DNA of 64,000 nt from Clostridium pasteurianum DSM 525 = ATCC 6013 (GTDB taxonomy: Bacteria; Bacillota; Clostridia; Clostridiales; Clostridiaceae), in NCBI RefSeq assembly GCF_000807255.1, contig NZ_CP009268.1, positions 1,394,384 to 1,458,383 on the forward strand, read 5' to 3'. This document shows positions 17,148-25,720 of the stretch, in pieces. Below the pieces are notes generated by a model. It was not told the origin of the DNA. It was given only the letters and a program-made list of their open reading frames with translations, and did no database searches. Position numbers and translations under genes: made by a program. Every line of letters starts with the position of its first letter. Position 1 is the stretch's first letter.

Positions 17148-17282
17148 TTGAAGCAAGTTCTTAATTCAGGTGGGGATTCTTTTACCCCACCTGAATTTTA
17201 GAACTGCAAATGCATGGCTTACTTGGCGTCGAACTCCCACTTGAAGAACTGGGAGACTTACGCCAAGTTAGTCAGGTGAAAA
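17148..17282 (+). repeat. Dispersed structured repeat, copy B (compact full-length)
   Basis: The shortest copy with both ends. Left end TTGAAGCAAGTTCTTAATTC, hairpin GGTGGGG/CCCCACC, GAACTGCAAATGCATGGC, then ACTTGGCGT..CTCCCAC pairing with GGGAG..ACGCCAAGT, and right end AGTTAGTCAGGTGAAAA. The internal module found in D and F is absent. It lies in the gap before sdaAB, and its right end is 33 bp from that gene. Confidence 0.9.
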
Positions 17283-17314
17283 TAAATTATAGATAAAAAA
17301 GCAGGTGAAATATT

Positions 17315-17998
17315 ATGAAAGAATTTAGCTGTTTTGATATAATAGGTCCAATAATGATAGGTCCTTCCAGTTCCCATACAGCGGGGGCGGCAAGACTTGG
17401 AAAAATTGCAGCTATAATAGCTGGAGAAAAAGATATAGTTAAAGTTAAGTTTTTGCTTCATGGATCCTTTGCCAAAACCTATAAAGGTCATGGAACGGAT
17501 AAGGCATTAATGGCTGGTATACTTGGAATGAATCCCTGGGATGAACGCCTTAAAAATTCCTTTGAAATCGCAGAAGAAAGGGATATTAAATTTGATTTTA
17601 TAGAAGCGAATCTAGGTATAGAACATCCCAATACCGTTAAGTTCATAATTATAAGAAGAGATGGAAGTGAAGTTACAGTGAAGGGATCTTCTATAGGAGG
17701 CGGAAGTATTAAAATAAGTGAAATAGATGATCAAAAAGTAGAATTCAATGGGGATTATCCAACACTTATAATAAAGCACAAAGATGTTCCAGGAATGATA
17801 TCTAAGGTAAGTACAGTTATATCACAGGCGGGAATAAATATAGCCTTTCTTAAGGTATATAGAAAAAGCAGAGGACTTACTGCAGCTATGATATTTGAGA
17901 CTGATGAGATTATACCAGATGGTTTATTACCATTAATAAAAAATCTAGGGAATATAGAGAGTATAAGATGTATAAATCCACTTACGGAGGGAAAATAG
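17315..17998 (+). CDS. sdaAB: L-serine dehydratase, iron-sulfur-dependent, beta subunit
   Basis: The beta subunit of the two-chain enzyme that deaminates L-serine to pyruvate and ammonia. The N-terminal FDIIGPIMIGPSSSHTAGAARLG is the family signature, with SSSHTAG near residues 18-24. The C-terminal ACT domain (about 148-225) contains HKDVPGMISKVSTVISQAGINIAF. Length is 227 residues, as in Bacillus SdaAB. AGCAGGTG precedes ATG 17315. The alpha subunit starts at the base after this gene's stop, so the two are co-translated. Confidence 0.96.
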   Translation: MKEFSCFDIIGPIMIGPSSSHTAGAARLGKIAAIIAGEKDIVKVKFLLHGSFAKTYKGHGTDKALMAGILGMNPWDERLKNSFEIAEERDIKFDFIEANLGIEHPNTVKFIIIRRDGSEVTVKGSSIGGGSIKISEIDDQKVEFNGDYPTLIIKHKDVPGMISKVSTVISQAGINIAFLKVYRKSRGLTAAMIFETDEIIPDGLLPLIKNLGNIESIRCINPLTEGK

Positions 17999-18868
17999 AT
18001 GTTTGTAAATACTGGAAAAGAACTTATGGATATTTGCAGTAAAGAAAATATGCCTATATATAAATATGTACTCTTACAGGAAATGGAAGAAAATAACAAA
18101 ACAGAGAAAGTCATATTGGATAAGATGAACAGAAATTTAAAAGTAATGAGAGCTTCAGCAGAATATGGACTGACTCATGAAGTTACTTCTGTAAGTGGAT
18201 TAATTGGCAGGGATGCTGTAAAAGTATATAAATATGCTAAAAGTAAAAATACTATATGCGGAGAATTTCTTGTAAAAGCCATGGCAAGAGCTCTTTCATC
18301 TTCAGAAGTAAATGCAGCCATGGGAAAAATTGTAGCGGCACCTACAGCAGGTTCCTGTGGAATTTTACCAGCAGTTATAATAAGCACTGGAGAAAAGTAT
18401 GATAAGACAGATGAAGATTTAATAAAAGCATTGTTAACAGCCGCAGGAGTAGGAATAATAATAGCTAAAAATGCCACTTTAGCAGGAGCAGAAGGAGGAT
18501 GTCAAGCTGAGTGCGGTTCTGCTGCAGCTATGGCTTCTGCTGCAGTAGTGGAGATGCTTGGAGGAACTCCTAAACAAGCTTTAGATGCAGCAGCTATAGT
18601 TATAAAAAATATATTGGGACTTGTATGTGATCCCATTGCAGGACTTGTAGAAATACCCTGTGCAAAGAGAAATATAGGCGGCACCGTCAGTGCACTGTCC
18701 ACGGCAGATTTAGTACTCAGCGGAGTAGAAAGTAAAATACCTTTTGATGACTGTGTGGCGGCTATGTATACAATAGGGAAACAGATGCCTTGTGAATTGA
18801 GAGAAACAGCAATGGGAGGATTAGCTGTAACCAAAACAGGTTTAAAACTTAAAAATAGTATAAAATAA
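17999..18868 (+). CDS. sdaAA: L-serine dehydratase, iron-sulfur-dependent, alpha subunit
   Basis: Catalytic subunit carrying the [4Fe-4S] cluster. Conserved cysteines lie in PTAGSCGILPAV, GCQAECGSA and LVCDPIAGLVEIPCAKRN. Length 289 aa is typical. It begins directly after the beta-subunit stop, with GGAGGG about 8 bases upstream of ATG 17999. Together the pair gives pyruvate from serine for fermentation. No independent promoter is visible between the subunits. Confidence 0.96.
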   Translation: MFVNTGKELMDICSKENMPIYKYVLLQEMEENNKTEKVILDKMNRNLKVMRASAEYGLTHEVTSVSGLIGRDAVKVYKYAKSKNTICGEFLVKAMARALSSSEVNAAMGKIVAAPTAGSCGILPAVIISTGEKYDKTDEDLIKALLTAAGVGIIIAKNATLAGAEGGCQAECGSAAAMASAAVVEMLGGTPKQALDAAAIVIKNILGLVCDPIAGLVEIPCAKRNIGGTVSALSTADLVLSGVESKIPFDDCVAAMYTIGKQMPCELRETAMGGLAVTKTGLKLKNSIK

Positions 18869-18920
18869 CAGCATAGAGCATATAATACTAGTGATATTTA
18901 TCTTAAAGGTGGATTTAATT

Positions 18921-19250
18921 TTGTCAAAACGAAAAGTCATAGAAAAATATTATTCTGATGTAAGTAATCTTGCAGATTTACTAGGACGACTTGTAAATTC
19001 TTATAGACTTTTGATTGGTGGAGTTGGGGAACTTAATCAGATAGCATTGTCTACCAAGAATGATGTGAAAAATGCCATTAAGAGAGTTGATAAATTAGGG
19101 GAGGTTATTGATAAAATATTGGACAATATGGAAGATACTAATAAGGATTATATTAATTATTGCAAACTTAAAAGTGAAGTATTGAAAAAAAGCATAAATA
19201 TAGACAGTATTCGTACGGAAATTGAGGAAGAGCTTAAATCCTCAAATTAA
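18921..19250 (+). CDS. Small coiled-coil protein of unknown function
   Basis: A soluble, strongly helical protein of about 109 residues with no recognised family. Heptad-like patterns run through LADLLGRLVNSYRLLIGGVGEL and VDKLGEVIDKILDNMEDTN. I choose TTG 18921 as start because AAAGGTGG (18905-18912) lies 8 bases upstream. The longer frame from GTG 18891 would put the ribosome site inside the gene. A terminator shared with convergent pssA follows. Confidence 0.65.
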   Translation: MSKRKVIEKYYSDVSNLADLLGRLVNSYRLLIGGVGELNQIALSTKNDVKNAIKRVDKLGEVIDKILDNMEDTNKDYINYCKLKSEVLKKSINIDSIRTEIEEELKSSN

Positions 19251-19253
19251 AAG

Positions 19254-19284
19254 AACTCCATAAGTAATTTATGGAGTCTGTTTT
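19254..19284. terminator. Bidirectional terminator
   Basis: Stem ACTCCATAA / TTTATGGAGT with short loop followed by CTGTTTTTTT on the plus strand, and A-rich start giving T residues on the minus strand. It separates the convergent coiled-coil gene and pssA. Confidence 0.85.
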
Positions 19285-19285
19285 T

Positions 19286-19822
19286 TTAAACCTTTTTAAT
19301 TTTTAATTTGCTTACCATTAAATATGACAGCATAAGTATTAGAAAAATAGTTACTAAGAGATTTGGAATTGCATTTAATAAGATCAAAATAAGAGAATAA
19401 AATGCAATAATGATTCCAGCTGCAGTTATTGGTATTCCCATAAAGTTTCCATCAAAGCTAGTGGTATTGTATCTTGCTAGTCTGTAGGCTCCTGCAATTG
19501 GCATTAATAAAACTAATACATAACCAATAAGACCCAATCTTGCAAAATCATATAGATTAAAAATTAATATTGAGGGAGCAACACCAAAAGAAACCAAGTC
19601 AGCTAAAGAGTCAAGTTCTTTTCCCAGTTCACTTGATACATTTAAATATCTAGCAACTCTACCATCATACCTATCTATAAGTGCTGCAAATATAATAAAA
19701 AGACAAGCCCATTTATAAGCATTTAAATTTTGTGATGAAGCCTCAAATGTCATCAAAAGAGATAATACCCCGCAAGCCAAATTACTCAGTGTGAAAAAAT
19801 TTGGTACAGAATTTTTAGCCAT
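19286..19822 (-). CDS. pssA: CDP-diacylglycerol-serine O-phosphatidyltransferase
   Basis: Membrane enzyme making phosphatidylserine from CDP-diacylglycerol and serine, the first step to phosphatidylethanolamine. The CDP-alcohol phosphotransferase motif is complete: DRYDGRVARYLNVSSELG followed by KELDSLAD. Six hydrophobic segments are seen. I start at ATG 19822 (MAKNSVPNFFTLSNLACG), with AGGAGTG 9 bases upstream; the longer GTG start at 19834 overlaps the ribosome site. PssA of the Bacillus type is about 175-180 residues, which fits. No psd decarboxylase gene follows here. Confidence 0.93.
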   Translation of the reverse strand: MAKNSVPNFFTLSNLACGVLSLLMTFEASSQNLNAYKWACLFIIFAALIDRYDGRVARYLNVSSELGKELDSLADLVSFGVAPSILIFNLYDFARLGLIGYVLVLLMPIAGAYRLARYNTTSFDGNFMGIPITAAGIIIAFYSLILILLNAIPNLLVTIFLILMLSYLMVSKLKIKKV

Positions 19823-20064
19823 TTTAAAAATCACTCCTATGTTTTTATAATTGCATAATGAGTTTGCATATAACTTAGTAATTATAACATATTAATTGGA
19901 AGTTATTAAGTATAAATAATAATACAATATATTATAACTCATTTATTTGAAATAGTTAATAGTTTATTAATAATTTTACATGTTAGGAAGTATAGTTTTT
20001 GTAAATACTAGAAATGAATTTATTACAATGTTATTATATATAGTATATTGGAGATGAGAAAAAT

Positions 20065-20757
20065 ATGAGAAGAGCTCATTATAATAGAATTAAATATGTT
20101 CTTATTATTTGTCTTGCACTTATTATTTTTTATATGTTTTTTAAATTTGGATACATATTTAAATACATTGATTTAGTAAATTTAAAAAGACATATATCTA
20201 TAGTGCATCTAAAAAACTATATATTGAGTTATGGAAGTTTTGCAGCAGTTATTTTTGTTGTAATATATTCAATTAAACCTGTTGTATTAGTGATTCCAAC
20301 TTCTTTGTTGTCTATATTGGCAGGAAATGTGTTTGGTCCCATGTATGCCTTTTTATTGAGTATGACAGGATGTTTTTTTTCTGCTTCATTAGCTTTTTGG
20401 CTTGCACATATTCTGGGAAAACCCTTTGTTGATAAAATACTTAGAGGTAAGGCTTTTAAACTTGATAGTGGAATAGAAAAACATGGGTTCTTAATAATGC
20501 TTCTTATGCGTTTGTCTTTTGTATTTCCCTATGATCCTCTTAGTTATGCAGCAGGGCTTACTAAAATGAAGTATACAGACTTTATTTTAGGGACTATGCT
20601 TGGTATAATACCAGAGATGCTGTCCTATTCATTTATGGGAAAACATTTAAATAGACCTTTTTCCATTAAAATGCTGCTGCCTATTGCTATAATAATGGCA
20701 GTTGCTGTTACATCTTCCTATATATACAGAAGATACAAAAAAATAAAAATCAATTAA
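20065..20757 (+). CDS. TVP38/TMEM64 (VTT-domain) family membrane protein
   Basis: A 230-residue integral membrane protein. The VTT/SNARE-associated domain is seen in VLVIPTSLLSILAGNVFGP, the glycine-rich FSASLAFWLAHILGKP and RLSFVFPYDPLSYAAGLTKM. Members act in lipid handling or membrane homeostasis; bacterial function is loosely defined. An N-terminal helix (12-30) is followed by four or five more segments. GGAGATGAG precedes ATG 20065. It is followed 54 bp later by a CBS protein, possibly in the same transcript. Confidence 0.88.
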   Translation: MRRAHYNRIKYVLIICLALIIFYMFFKFGYIFKYIDLVNLKRHISIVHLKNYILSYGSFAAVIFVVIYSIKPVVLVIPTSLLSILAGNVFGPMYAFLLSMTGCFFSASLAFWLAHILGKPFVDKILRGKAFKLDSGIEKHGFLIMLLMRLSFVFPYDPLSYAAGLTKMKYTDFILGTMLGIIPEMLSYSFMGKHLNRPFSIKMLLPIAIIMAVAVTSSYIYRRYKKIKIN

Positions 20758-20811
20758 AGATTATATAAAAACTACTCTTGGTTAAAATACAATCAGGAGG
20801 TGTTTTTTATT

Positions 20812-21240
20812 ATGAAAGTTAGTAAAATAATGACGGAAAGTGTAGCCAGTTTGAATGTTGAAGATACTATTGAAAGGGCAGCCCAGTTAATGAGAGAGCA
20901 TAATATAGGGTCCATTCCTGTGTGCAGAGGTGAAAAAGTAGTTGGAATTATTACTGATAGGGATATAACGCTTAGATCCGTAGCTAACGGAGAAAACGCA
21001 AAAGTACAAACAGTTAAGGAAGTTATGTCATCTAATCCTGTAATTATACAACCTGATATGGAAGCAAATGAAGCAGCAAGAATAATGTGTGAAAGACAGG
21101 TAAGACGACTTCCTGTAGTAGAAAATGACAATTTAGTTGGTATAATTGCCCTTGGAGACATAGCAACTAATCCTACAATGCAGAATATATCAGAAAAGGT
21201 GTTGTGTGAAGTTTCTGAACCTTGTACACCTGAAATTTAA
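20812..21240 (+). CDS. CBS-domain pair protein
   Basis: A small cytoplasmic protein made of two CBS domains: residues 1-60 (SKIMTESVASLNVEDTIERAA, VVGIITDRDITLR) and 70-130 (VKEVMSSNPVIIQPDMEAN, LVGIIALGDIA). CBS pairs bind adenine nucleotides and sense energy state. No catalytic domain is attached. The perfect AGGAGGTG at 20795-20802 fixes the start at ATG 20812; the longer frame from 20800 overlaps it. It ends before a strong hairpin. The partner or target is unknown. Confidence 0.92.
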   Translation: MKVSKIMTESVASLNVEDTIERAAQLMREHNIGSIPVCRGEKVVGIITDRDITLRSVANGENAKVQTVKEVMSSNPVIIQPDMEANEAARIMCERQVRRLPVVENDNLVGIIALGDIATNPTMQNISEKVLCEVSEPCTPEI

Positions 21241-21258
21241 ATATTATAATTACCATAA

Positions 21259-21310
21259 AAGTAAGTAACAAGTCAAAATACTATATGACTTGTTACTTAC
21301 TTAATTTTAT
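21259..21310 (+). terminator. Intrinsic terminator after the CBS gene
   Basis: Perfect 17-bp stem AAGTAAGTAACAAGTCA / TGACTTGTTACTTACTT with 10-base loop, followed by AATTTTATT. Confidence 0.85.
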
Positions 21311-21429
21311 TATGTGAAATTTTTGTATTTCCATGGGGAAGATGAATAGGGATAACTTAATTGAAAATAGAGAAAATAACCAATCGTTAGTATATAATTA
21401 ATAATTTTATATTATAATATATAAAGAAT

Positions 21430-21602
21430 GTAATTAGGCATGTGAAAATAAATAGTAAGTCAAAGATGCGACGAATATTTTGAATCTAACAAGGAAGTAG
21501 GTTCCGAGGATAGTGGGCTATCTGAGGGTTCTGCTGACGTAGTAGGATTCAAAATAGGCTAGCATACTGACTAGTTATTTATTTGAATATGCCTTAGTAT
21601 AG
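21430..21602 (+). ncRNA. ssrS: Long rod-shaped RNA, candidate 6S RNA
   Basis: No reading frame is present. The sequence folds end to end: AGGCAT (21436) pairs with ATGCCT (21589), AAATAAATA..AGTCA with TGACTAGTTATTTATTT, then a large open bubble (AAGATGCGACGAATA opposite TAGGCTAGCATAC), then TTTTGAATC with GATTCAAAA, and an apical arm AGTAGGTTCC with GGGTTCTGCT capped by GATAG/CTATC. A closing stem, a central bubble and an interrupted apical stem of about 170 nt is the architecture of 6S RNA. TATAAT at 21413-21418 is a plausible -10. Sequence identity to known 6S RNA was not tested, so another structured RNA is possible. Confidence 0.6.
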
Positions 21603-21810
21603 AATAAATTGCTGAGTACCTACCTTAAAAACTTTAATTAACAACTGGTTTTAAATATAGATAAACAACTTCAATGATTAATTTTTATAAATAAAAGCGT
21701 TTAAAATATTGTATTTTATTAATGTGTAAATTAAGTTTTCATATTGTTTATCTATAATTGTTAGTAATGGAAATATATATTATAAAATTTGTTGATAGGA
21801 GATTTTTAGC

Positions 21811-22692
21811 ATGAATAAAGTAAAATTTATTTATAATCCTTATTCAGGGGAAAATTCTATTTTAAATAATATAGATAAGGTTATAAAAATACACCAGAAA
21901 AAGGGATATACAATAATACCCTATAGAATAAGCATGGAATTTAACATAGATAGAGCTTTTGAGGATATAGATGATAATTATAAATACATACTTATAGCTG
22001 GCGGTGATGGCACTGTAGATACAGTGGTTAACTGTATGAAAAATAGAGGATTAGATATTCCAATAGCTATTTTACCAGTGGGAACAGCTAATGATTTTGC
22101 AAAGTTTATTGGTATGCCAAGTAATATTGAAAAGGCATGCAAACAGATATTGAGCACAGAAGTTAAAAAAATTGATTTGGGAAAAATAAATGATAAGTAT
22201 TTTTTAAATGTAGCTAGTATGGGTTTATTTACAGATATATCTCAGAAAACTGATGTTAATTTAAAAAATACTATGGGAAAATTGGCCTATTATATTAAGG
22301 GTATAGAGCAATTGCCCAATTTTAGAAAATTAAAAGTTAAAGTAAGATCTGAAAAGAGTTATTTTGATGGAGATATATATTTAATGTTTATATTTAATGG
22401 ACAAACTGCGGGAAATCTGAATTTTGCCTATAAAGCTCAAGTAGATGACGGACTTTTAGATGTAATTATAATTAAAGCTATTAATCCTGTAGATTTTTTT
22501 GGCTTATTTATAAATATGCTCAAAGGTGACCATTTAAACAACAGTTCTATAATTTATTTTAAAACAGATAAACTAGAGATTGAATGCCATGAAGACATAA
22601 CTACAGATATAGATGGAGAAAAAGGGCCAGATTTTCCTCTTAGAATTACTTGTATAAAGCATGGACTAAAAATTTTGGGAATGGAAGAATAA
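21811..22692 (+). CDS. YegS/DgkB-type lipid (diacylglycerol) kinase family protein
   Basis: Soluble lipid kinase family. N-terminal KVKFIYNPYSG, the nucleotide motif AGGDGTVD (63-70) and PVGTANDFAKFI (89-100) are the DAGK catalytic signatures. The C-terminal half holds the beta-rich domain with VDDGLLDVIIIK. Length 293 aa is usual. It probably phosphorylates diacylglycerol or a related lipid with ATP; the exact substrate cannot be told. TAGGAGATTTTTAGC precedes ATG 21811. It follows the rod-like RNA by about 210 bp. Confidence 0.9.
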   Translation: MNKVKFIYNPYSGENSILNNIDKVIKIHQKKGYTIIPYRISMEFNIDRAFEDIDDNYKYILIAGGDGTVDTVVNCMKNRGLDIPIAILPVGTANDFAKFIGMPSNIEKACKQILSTEVKKIDLGKINDKYFLNVASMGLFTDISQKTDVNLKNTMGKLAYYIKGIEQLPNFRKLKVKVRSEKSYFDGDIYLMFIFNGQTAGNLNFAYKAQVDDGLLDVIIIKAINPVDFFGLFINMLKGDHLNNSSIIYFKTDKLEIECHEDITTDIDGEKGPDFPLRITCIKHGLKILGMEE

Positions 22693-22745
22693 ATATAATT
22701 TTTTACTAATATTAATAAGTAATAATAAGTTTTGGGAGAAAGTAA

Positions 22746-23399
22746 ATGATAGTGTATATATATTTAATTTTATTATTACTTGTTTTATTATCTGTTTTAT
22801 CTGGGATAAATCTGTGCTTAAGGTGCCCTAAAAGAATTAGGATTCTCAGCTTTACTATTCTAATTTTGTTATTCCTAAGATATGTATCTTTATTTATAAT
22901 GTACATAAATAATAATATTGGTTATATGTACATAATGAAATCTATTTATTTTGTATATTTAGCATGTATACCAATAAGTGGAATTATAATATTATATATT
23001 TTATCTAGGAAAGACAATATAAAATTCCTACATATTACAATAGGTTCTTTTACATTTTTAATAATGTATTTTTTGTTGTTTTCAAAGGTTTCAGTATCTA
23101 TAGGCATTATAAAAGATGCTGCATTAGGTTATAGTATGAATTTACAAAATAACTTTTTATATATAGGAATAGTTTATTTTGCTTTAAATATAGTGTTACT
23201 TATGTTCTATATTGACATTATAAATAGTTCTAATACAAATAGGACTGGAATAATATTGGCAGTATGTTCTTCATTAAGTACTGTTACATCAGTGATACTT
23301 CCCTATATTGGTATTGAAATTATGCCTCAATATTTGTGGGGAGAATTTATGTGGATAATTACTTTAAATTATTGTTTAAGTAAAGTAAAGAAAAAATAA
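22746..23399 (+). CDS. Seven-segment membrane protein of unknown function
   Basis: A 217-residue protein made almost entirely of about seven membrane helices, with short basic loops. The layout recalls the 7TM sensor half of some histidine kinases, but there is no kinase domain. It is followed 37 bp later by an OmpR-type response regulator and a HAMP histidine kinase on the same strand, so it may be a separate sensor input or target of that system. This is inference from context. GGGAGAAAG precedes ATG 22746. No family is recognised. Confidence 0.65.
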   Translation: MIVYIYLILLLLVLLSVLSGINLCLRCPKRIRILSFTILILLFLRYVSLFIMYINNNIGYMYIMKSIYFVYLACIPISGIIILYILSRKDNIKFLHITIGSFTFLIMYFLLFSKVSVSIGIIKDAALGYSMNLQNNFLYIGIVYFALNIVLLMFYIDIINSSNTNRTGIILAVCSSLSTVTSVILPYIGIEIMPQYLWGEFMWIITLNYCLSKVKKK

Positions 23400-23436
23400 A
23401 ATTAGAGAATACATAAACAAAAGGGAGATAAATATC

Positions 23437-24123
23437 ATGAATATGATAAATAAAAATAAGATAAATATTCTTGTTGTAGATGATGAGGATAGTATAACTT
23501 CATTTATAAAAATGGGGCTTGAAGCTGAAGGATATAATGTATATACAGCTTCTGACGGTATAGGGGCTATGGCTTTAGCGAGAAAATTGAAACCTGAAAT
23601 AATAATACTGGATATTATGATGCCTGGAATGGATGGCTATGAGGTATGTGATGAAATAAAAAAACTTATGAAAACATCAATTATTATGCTTACTGCTAAG
23701 GATGAAATAGATGCTAGAGTGAAAGGATTGAATTCAGGAGCAGATGATTACATGATAAAACCCTTTAGTTTTAAAGAATTATTGGCAAGAATCAATGCAA
23801 GGCTTCGGAATATATTCCCAGAGTTAAATAGTTTGATTCCTATAGGAGATTTTTTAATAGATAATGGTGCTCATGAAATTTCTTTTAGGGATAAAACATT
23901 AAAACTTTCTGTAACAGAGTATAATTTACTGAAATATCTATTGATTAATAATGGACTAGTACTGAGTAAAGCTTCAATAATTGAAAATGTTTGGTGTAAT
24001 GATTTTAATGGTGAAGAAAATATAGTAGAGGTATATATAAGATACCTAAGAGATAAGCTTGGAGATAAAGAACACAAAATAATTTTCACCGTGCGGGGTG
24101 TAGGATATAGGATGACAATATAG
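23437..24123 (+). CDS. OmpR/PhoB-family response regulator
   Basis: Receiver domain (8-122) with acidic VVDDED (13-18), phospho-acceptor Asp59 in IIILDIMMPGMDGYEV, Thr in IIMLTAKD and Lys in DDYMIKPFSFKELLAR. The C-terminal winged helix (about 130-228) includes LKLSVTEYNLLKYLLINNG and EVYIRYLRDKLGD, ending HKIIFTVRGVGYRM. The kinase gene begins at the next base after the stop, so the pair is one unit. AAGGGAGATAA precedes ATG 23437. The regulon is unknown. Confidence 0.95.
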   Translation: MNMINKNKINILVVDDEDSITSFIKMGLEAEGYNVYTASDGIGAMALARKLKPEIIILDIMMPGMDGYEVCDEIKKLMKTSIIMLTAKDEIDARVKGLNSGADDYMIKPFSFKELLARINARLRNIFPELNSLIPIGDFLIDNGAHEISFRDKTLKLSVTEYNLLKYLLINNGLVLSKASIIENVWCNDFNGEENIVEVYIRYLRDKLGDKEHKIIFTVRGVGYRMTI

Positions 24124-25632
24124 ATGAAAAAATTAAAGAATATATTGAAAATTAATAGTCTAAAATATCAATTGTTGTCTCGTTTTTTTTTAATATTAAT
24201 ACTGCTTTTGATTATAATCGGGATACTTCAATATATAACTATGAAGGAATATTTGTATGGAGGTAAAGAGCAGGTTTTAGATGCCAGATTTCATAATCTT
24301 GATGAACACAAATTACAGAAAATACAAAGTACGGAGGAAGTAATAGAAGAATCAAATGATCTTTTAGATGAAACCGTTGATTCAAATATGAGTGGAGCAA
24401 TTATTGATATAAATGGTAATATTATAACAAGTATGAGCAAAGGGCCAAATAATCGAAAGTCTAATGATATCATTAAATCAGAAAATATAGATAGTTTTTC
24501 CAAAAATCCTATTTTAAAATTATCACAAGATTACTATACAAAATTATTTAAACAAAGAGGGAATCTAGAAGGTTATAAATTATTTAAAGACGAGAATAAG
24601 AATTTACAAATAGTAGCCTTTCGTAAAATTGGAGATTTGCATTCACCTTCAGGGCTTATACAGTTAAATATTTCAGCAAAGCCTATACAGGATATACTTT
24701 ATAAACAATTTTATATTTATCTAACAATATCTATTATAGTATTAATTATAGGAGGAATGTTTACTTTAACAGTATTTAAATACACTTTAAAACCACTTTA
24801 CAACATGACTAATACTATAGAGGACATTAGTGTAGGACATTTAAATACTCGTTTACCTATAAATAATGGACAGTTAGAAATAAATAAATTGTCCAGTGCA
24901 TTTAATACTATGTTGGAGAAGATTGAGTTGTCTTTTAAAGAAGAACAGTATATCAAAGAAAAGATGAGGCAGTTTATTTCTGATGCTTCTCATGAACTGA
25001 GGACTCCTCTTACTTCTATTCACGGTTTTGTAGAGGTTCTGCTTAGAGGAGCAGCAAAAAATGAGCAGCAGCTGGATTTAGCATTGAATAGTATTTTAAT
25101 TGAGAGTGAGAGACTTAATAAACTGGTTAATGATCTATTATTACTGACCAGACTAGATAGGCACATAAGGGTAGAAATGAAAAGAGAAGATATTAATGAT
25201 ATTATAAATGAAATGTATCCTCAGCTGAAGATACTTTCTAGAGGGAGGAGAATAGAGTTAAAATTAAAAGAAAGCATTTTAGTTTATGCCAATAGAGATC
25301 AAATTAAACAGGTAGTATATAACTTGGTGCAAAATGCCATAAACTATACAGATGGACACAATGGTGCAATAAGTATAAGTACGGATTATGATAATAATTT
25401 TATGATTTTAAAAATTAAAGATAATGGAATTGGTATATCTAAAGAAAATATTCATAAGATATTTGACAGGTTTTTCCGCAGCGAGGCTCATAGATCGCGT
25501 AAATATGGAGGATACGGATTAGGTCTTTCAATAGTTAAATCTATAATAGATGATCATCATGGGAAAATTGCGGTAAGTAGTGAGGTTGGAGTGGGAACTA
25601 TATTTTCTATATATCTAAAAAGAATATCTTAA
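24124..25632 (+). CDS. HAMP-domain sensor histidine kinase
   Basis: Membrane sensor of 502 residues. Helix 1 at about 17-38, extracytoplasmic sensor domain 40-195, helix 2 at 197-218, HAMP 219-272, dimerization/phosphoacceptor domain with His290 in SDASHELRTPLTSIHGF, and HATPase with VVYNLVQNAINYT, KDNGIGI and YGGYGLGLSIVK. It directly follows its response regulator with no gap. The signal is unknown. Repeat copy C starts 3 bp after the stop codon, so here the repeat lies just outside the gene. Confidence 0.95.
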   Translation: MKKLKNILKINSLKYQLLSRFFLILILLLIIIGILQYITMKEYLYGGKEQVLDARFHNLDEHKLQKIQSTEEVIEESNDLLDETVDSNMSGAIIDINGNIITSMSKGPNNRKSNDIIKSENIDSFSKNPILKLSQDYYTKLFKQRGNLEGYKLFKDENKNLQIVAFRKIGDLHSPSGLIQLNISAKPIQDILYKQFYIYLTISIIVLIIGGMFTLTVFKYTLKPLYNMTNTIEDISVGHLNTRLPINNGQLEINKLSSAFNTMLEKIELSFKEEQYIKEKMRQFISDASHELRTPLTSIHGFVEVLLRGAAKNEQQLDLALNSILIESERLNKLVNDLLLLTRLDRHIRVEMKREDINDIINEMYPQLKILSRGRRIELKLKESILVYANRDQIKQVVYNLVQNAINYTDGHNGAISISTDYDNNFMILKIKDNGIGISKENIHKIFDRFFRSEAHRSRKYGGYGLGLSIVKSIIDDHHGKIAVSSEVGVGTIFSIYLKRIS

Positions 25633-25634
25633 AA

Positions 25635-25713
25635 TTGAAGCAAGTTCTTAATTCAGGTGGGAATTCTTTTATCCCATCTGAATTTTAGAACTTCAAATGT
25701 ATGGCTTACTTGG
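25635..25713 (+). repeat. Dispersed structured repeat, copy C (truncated)
   Basis: Left end TTGAAGCAAGTTCTTAATTC and first hairpin (GGTGGGA / TCCCATC), GAACTTCAAATGTATGGC, ending at ACTTGG. It lacks everything 3' of that. It begins right after the histidine kinase stop and ends a few bases before the stop of the convergent Fe-S/FMN protein gene. Confidence 0.88.
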
Positions 25714-25720
25714 GGAATAA

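Noticed and set aside
17258-17491. Minus-strand frame over sdaAB start
   Set aside because: Antisense shadow of sdaAB with unusual composition and no start signal.
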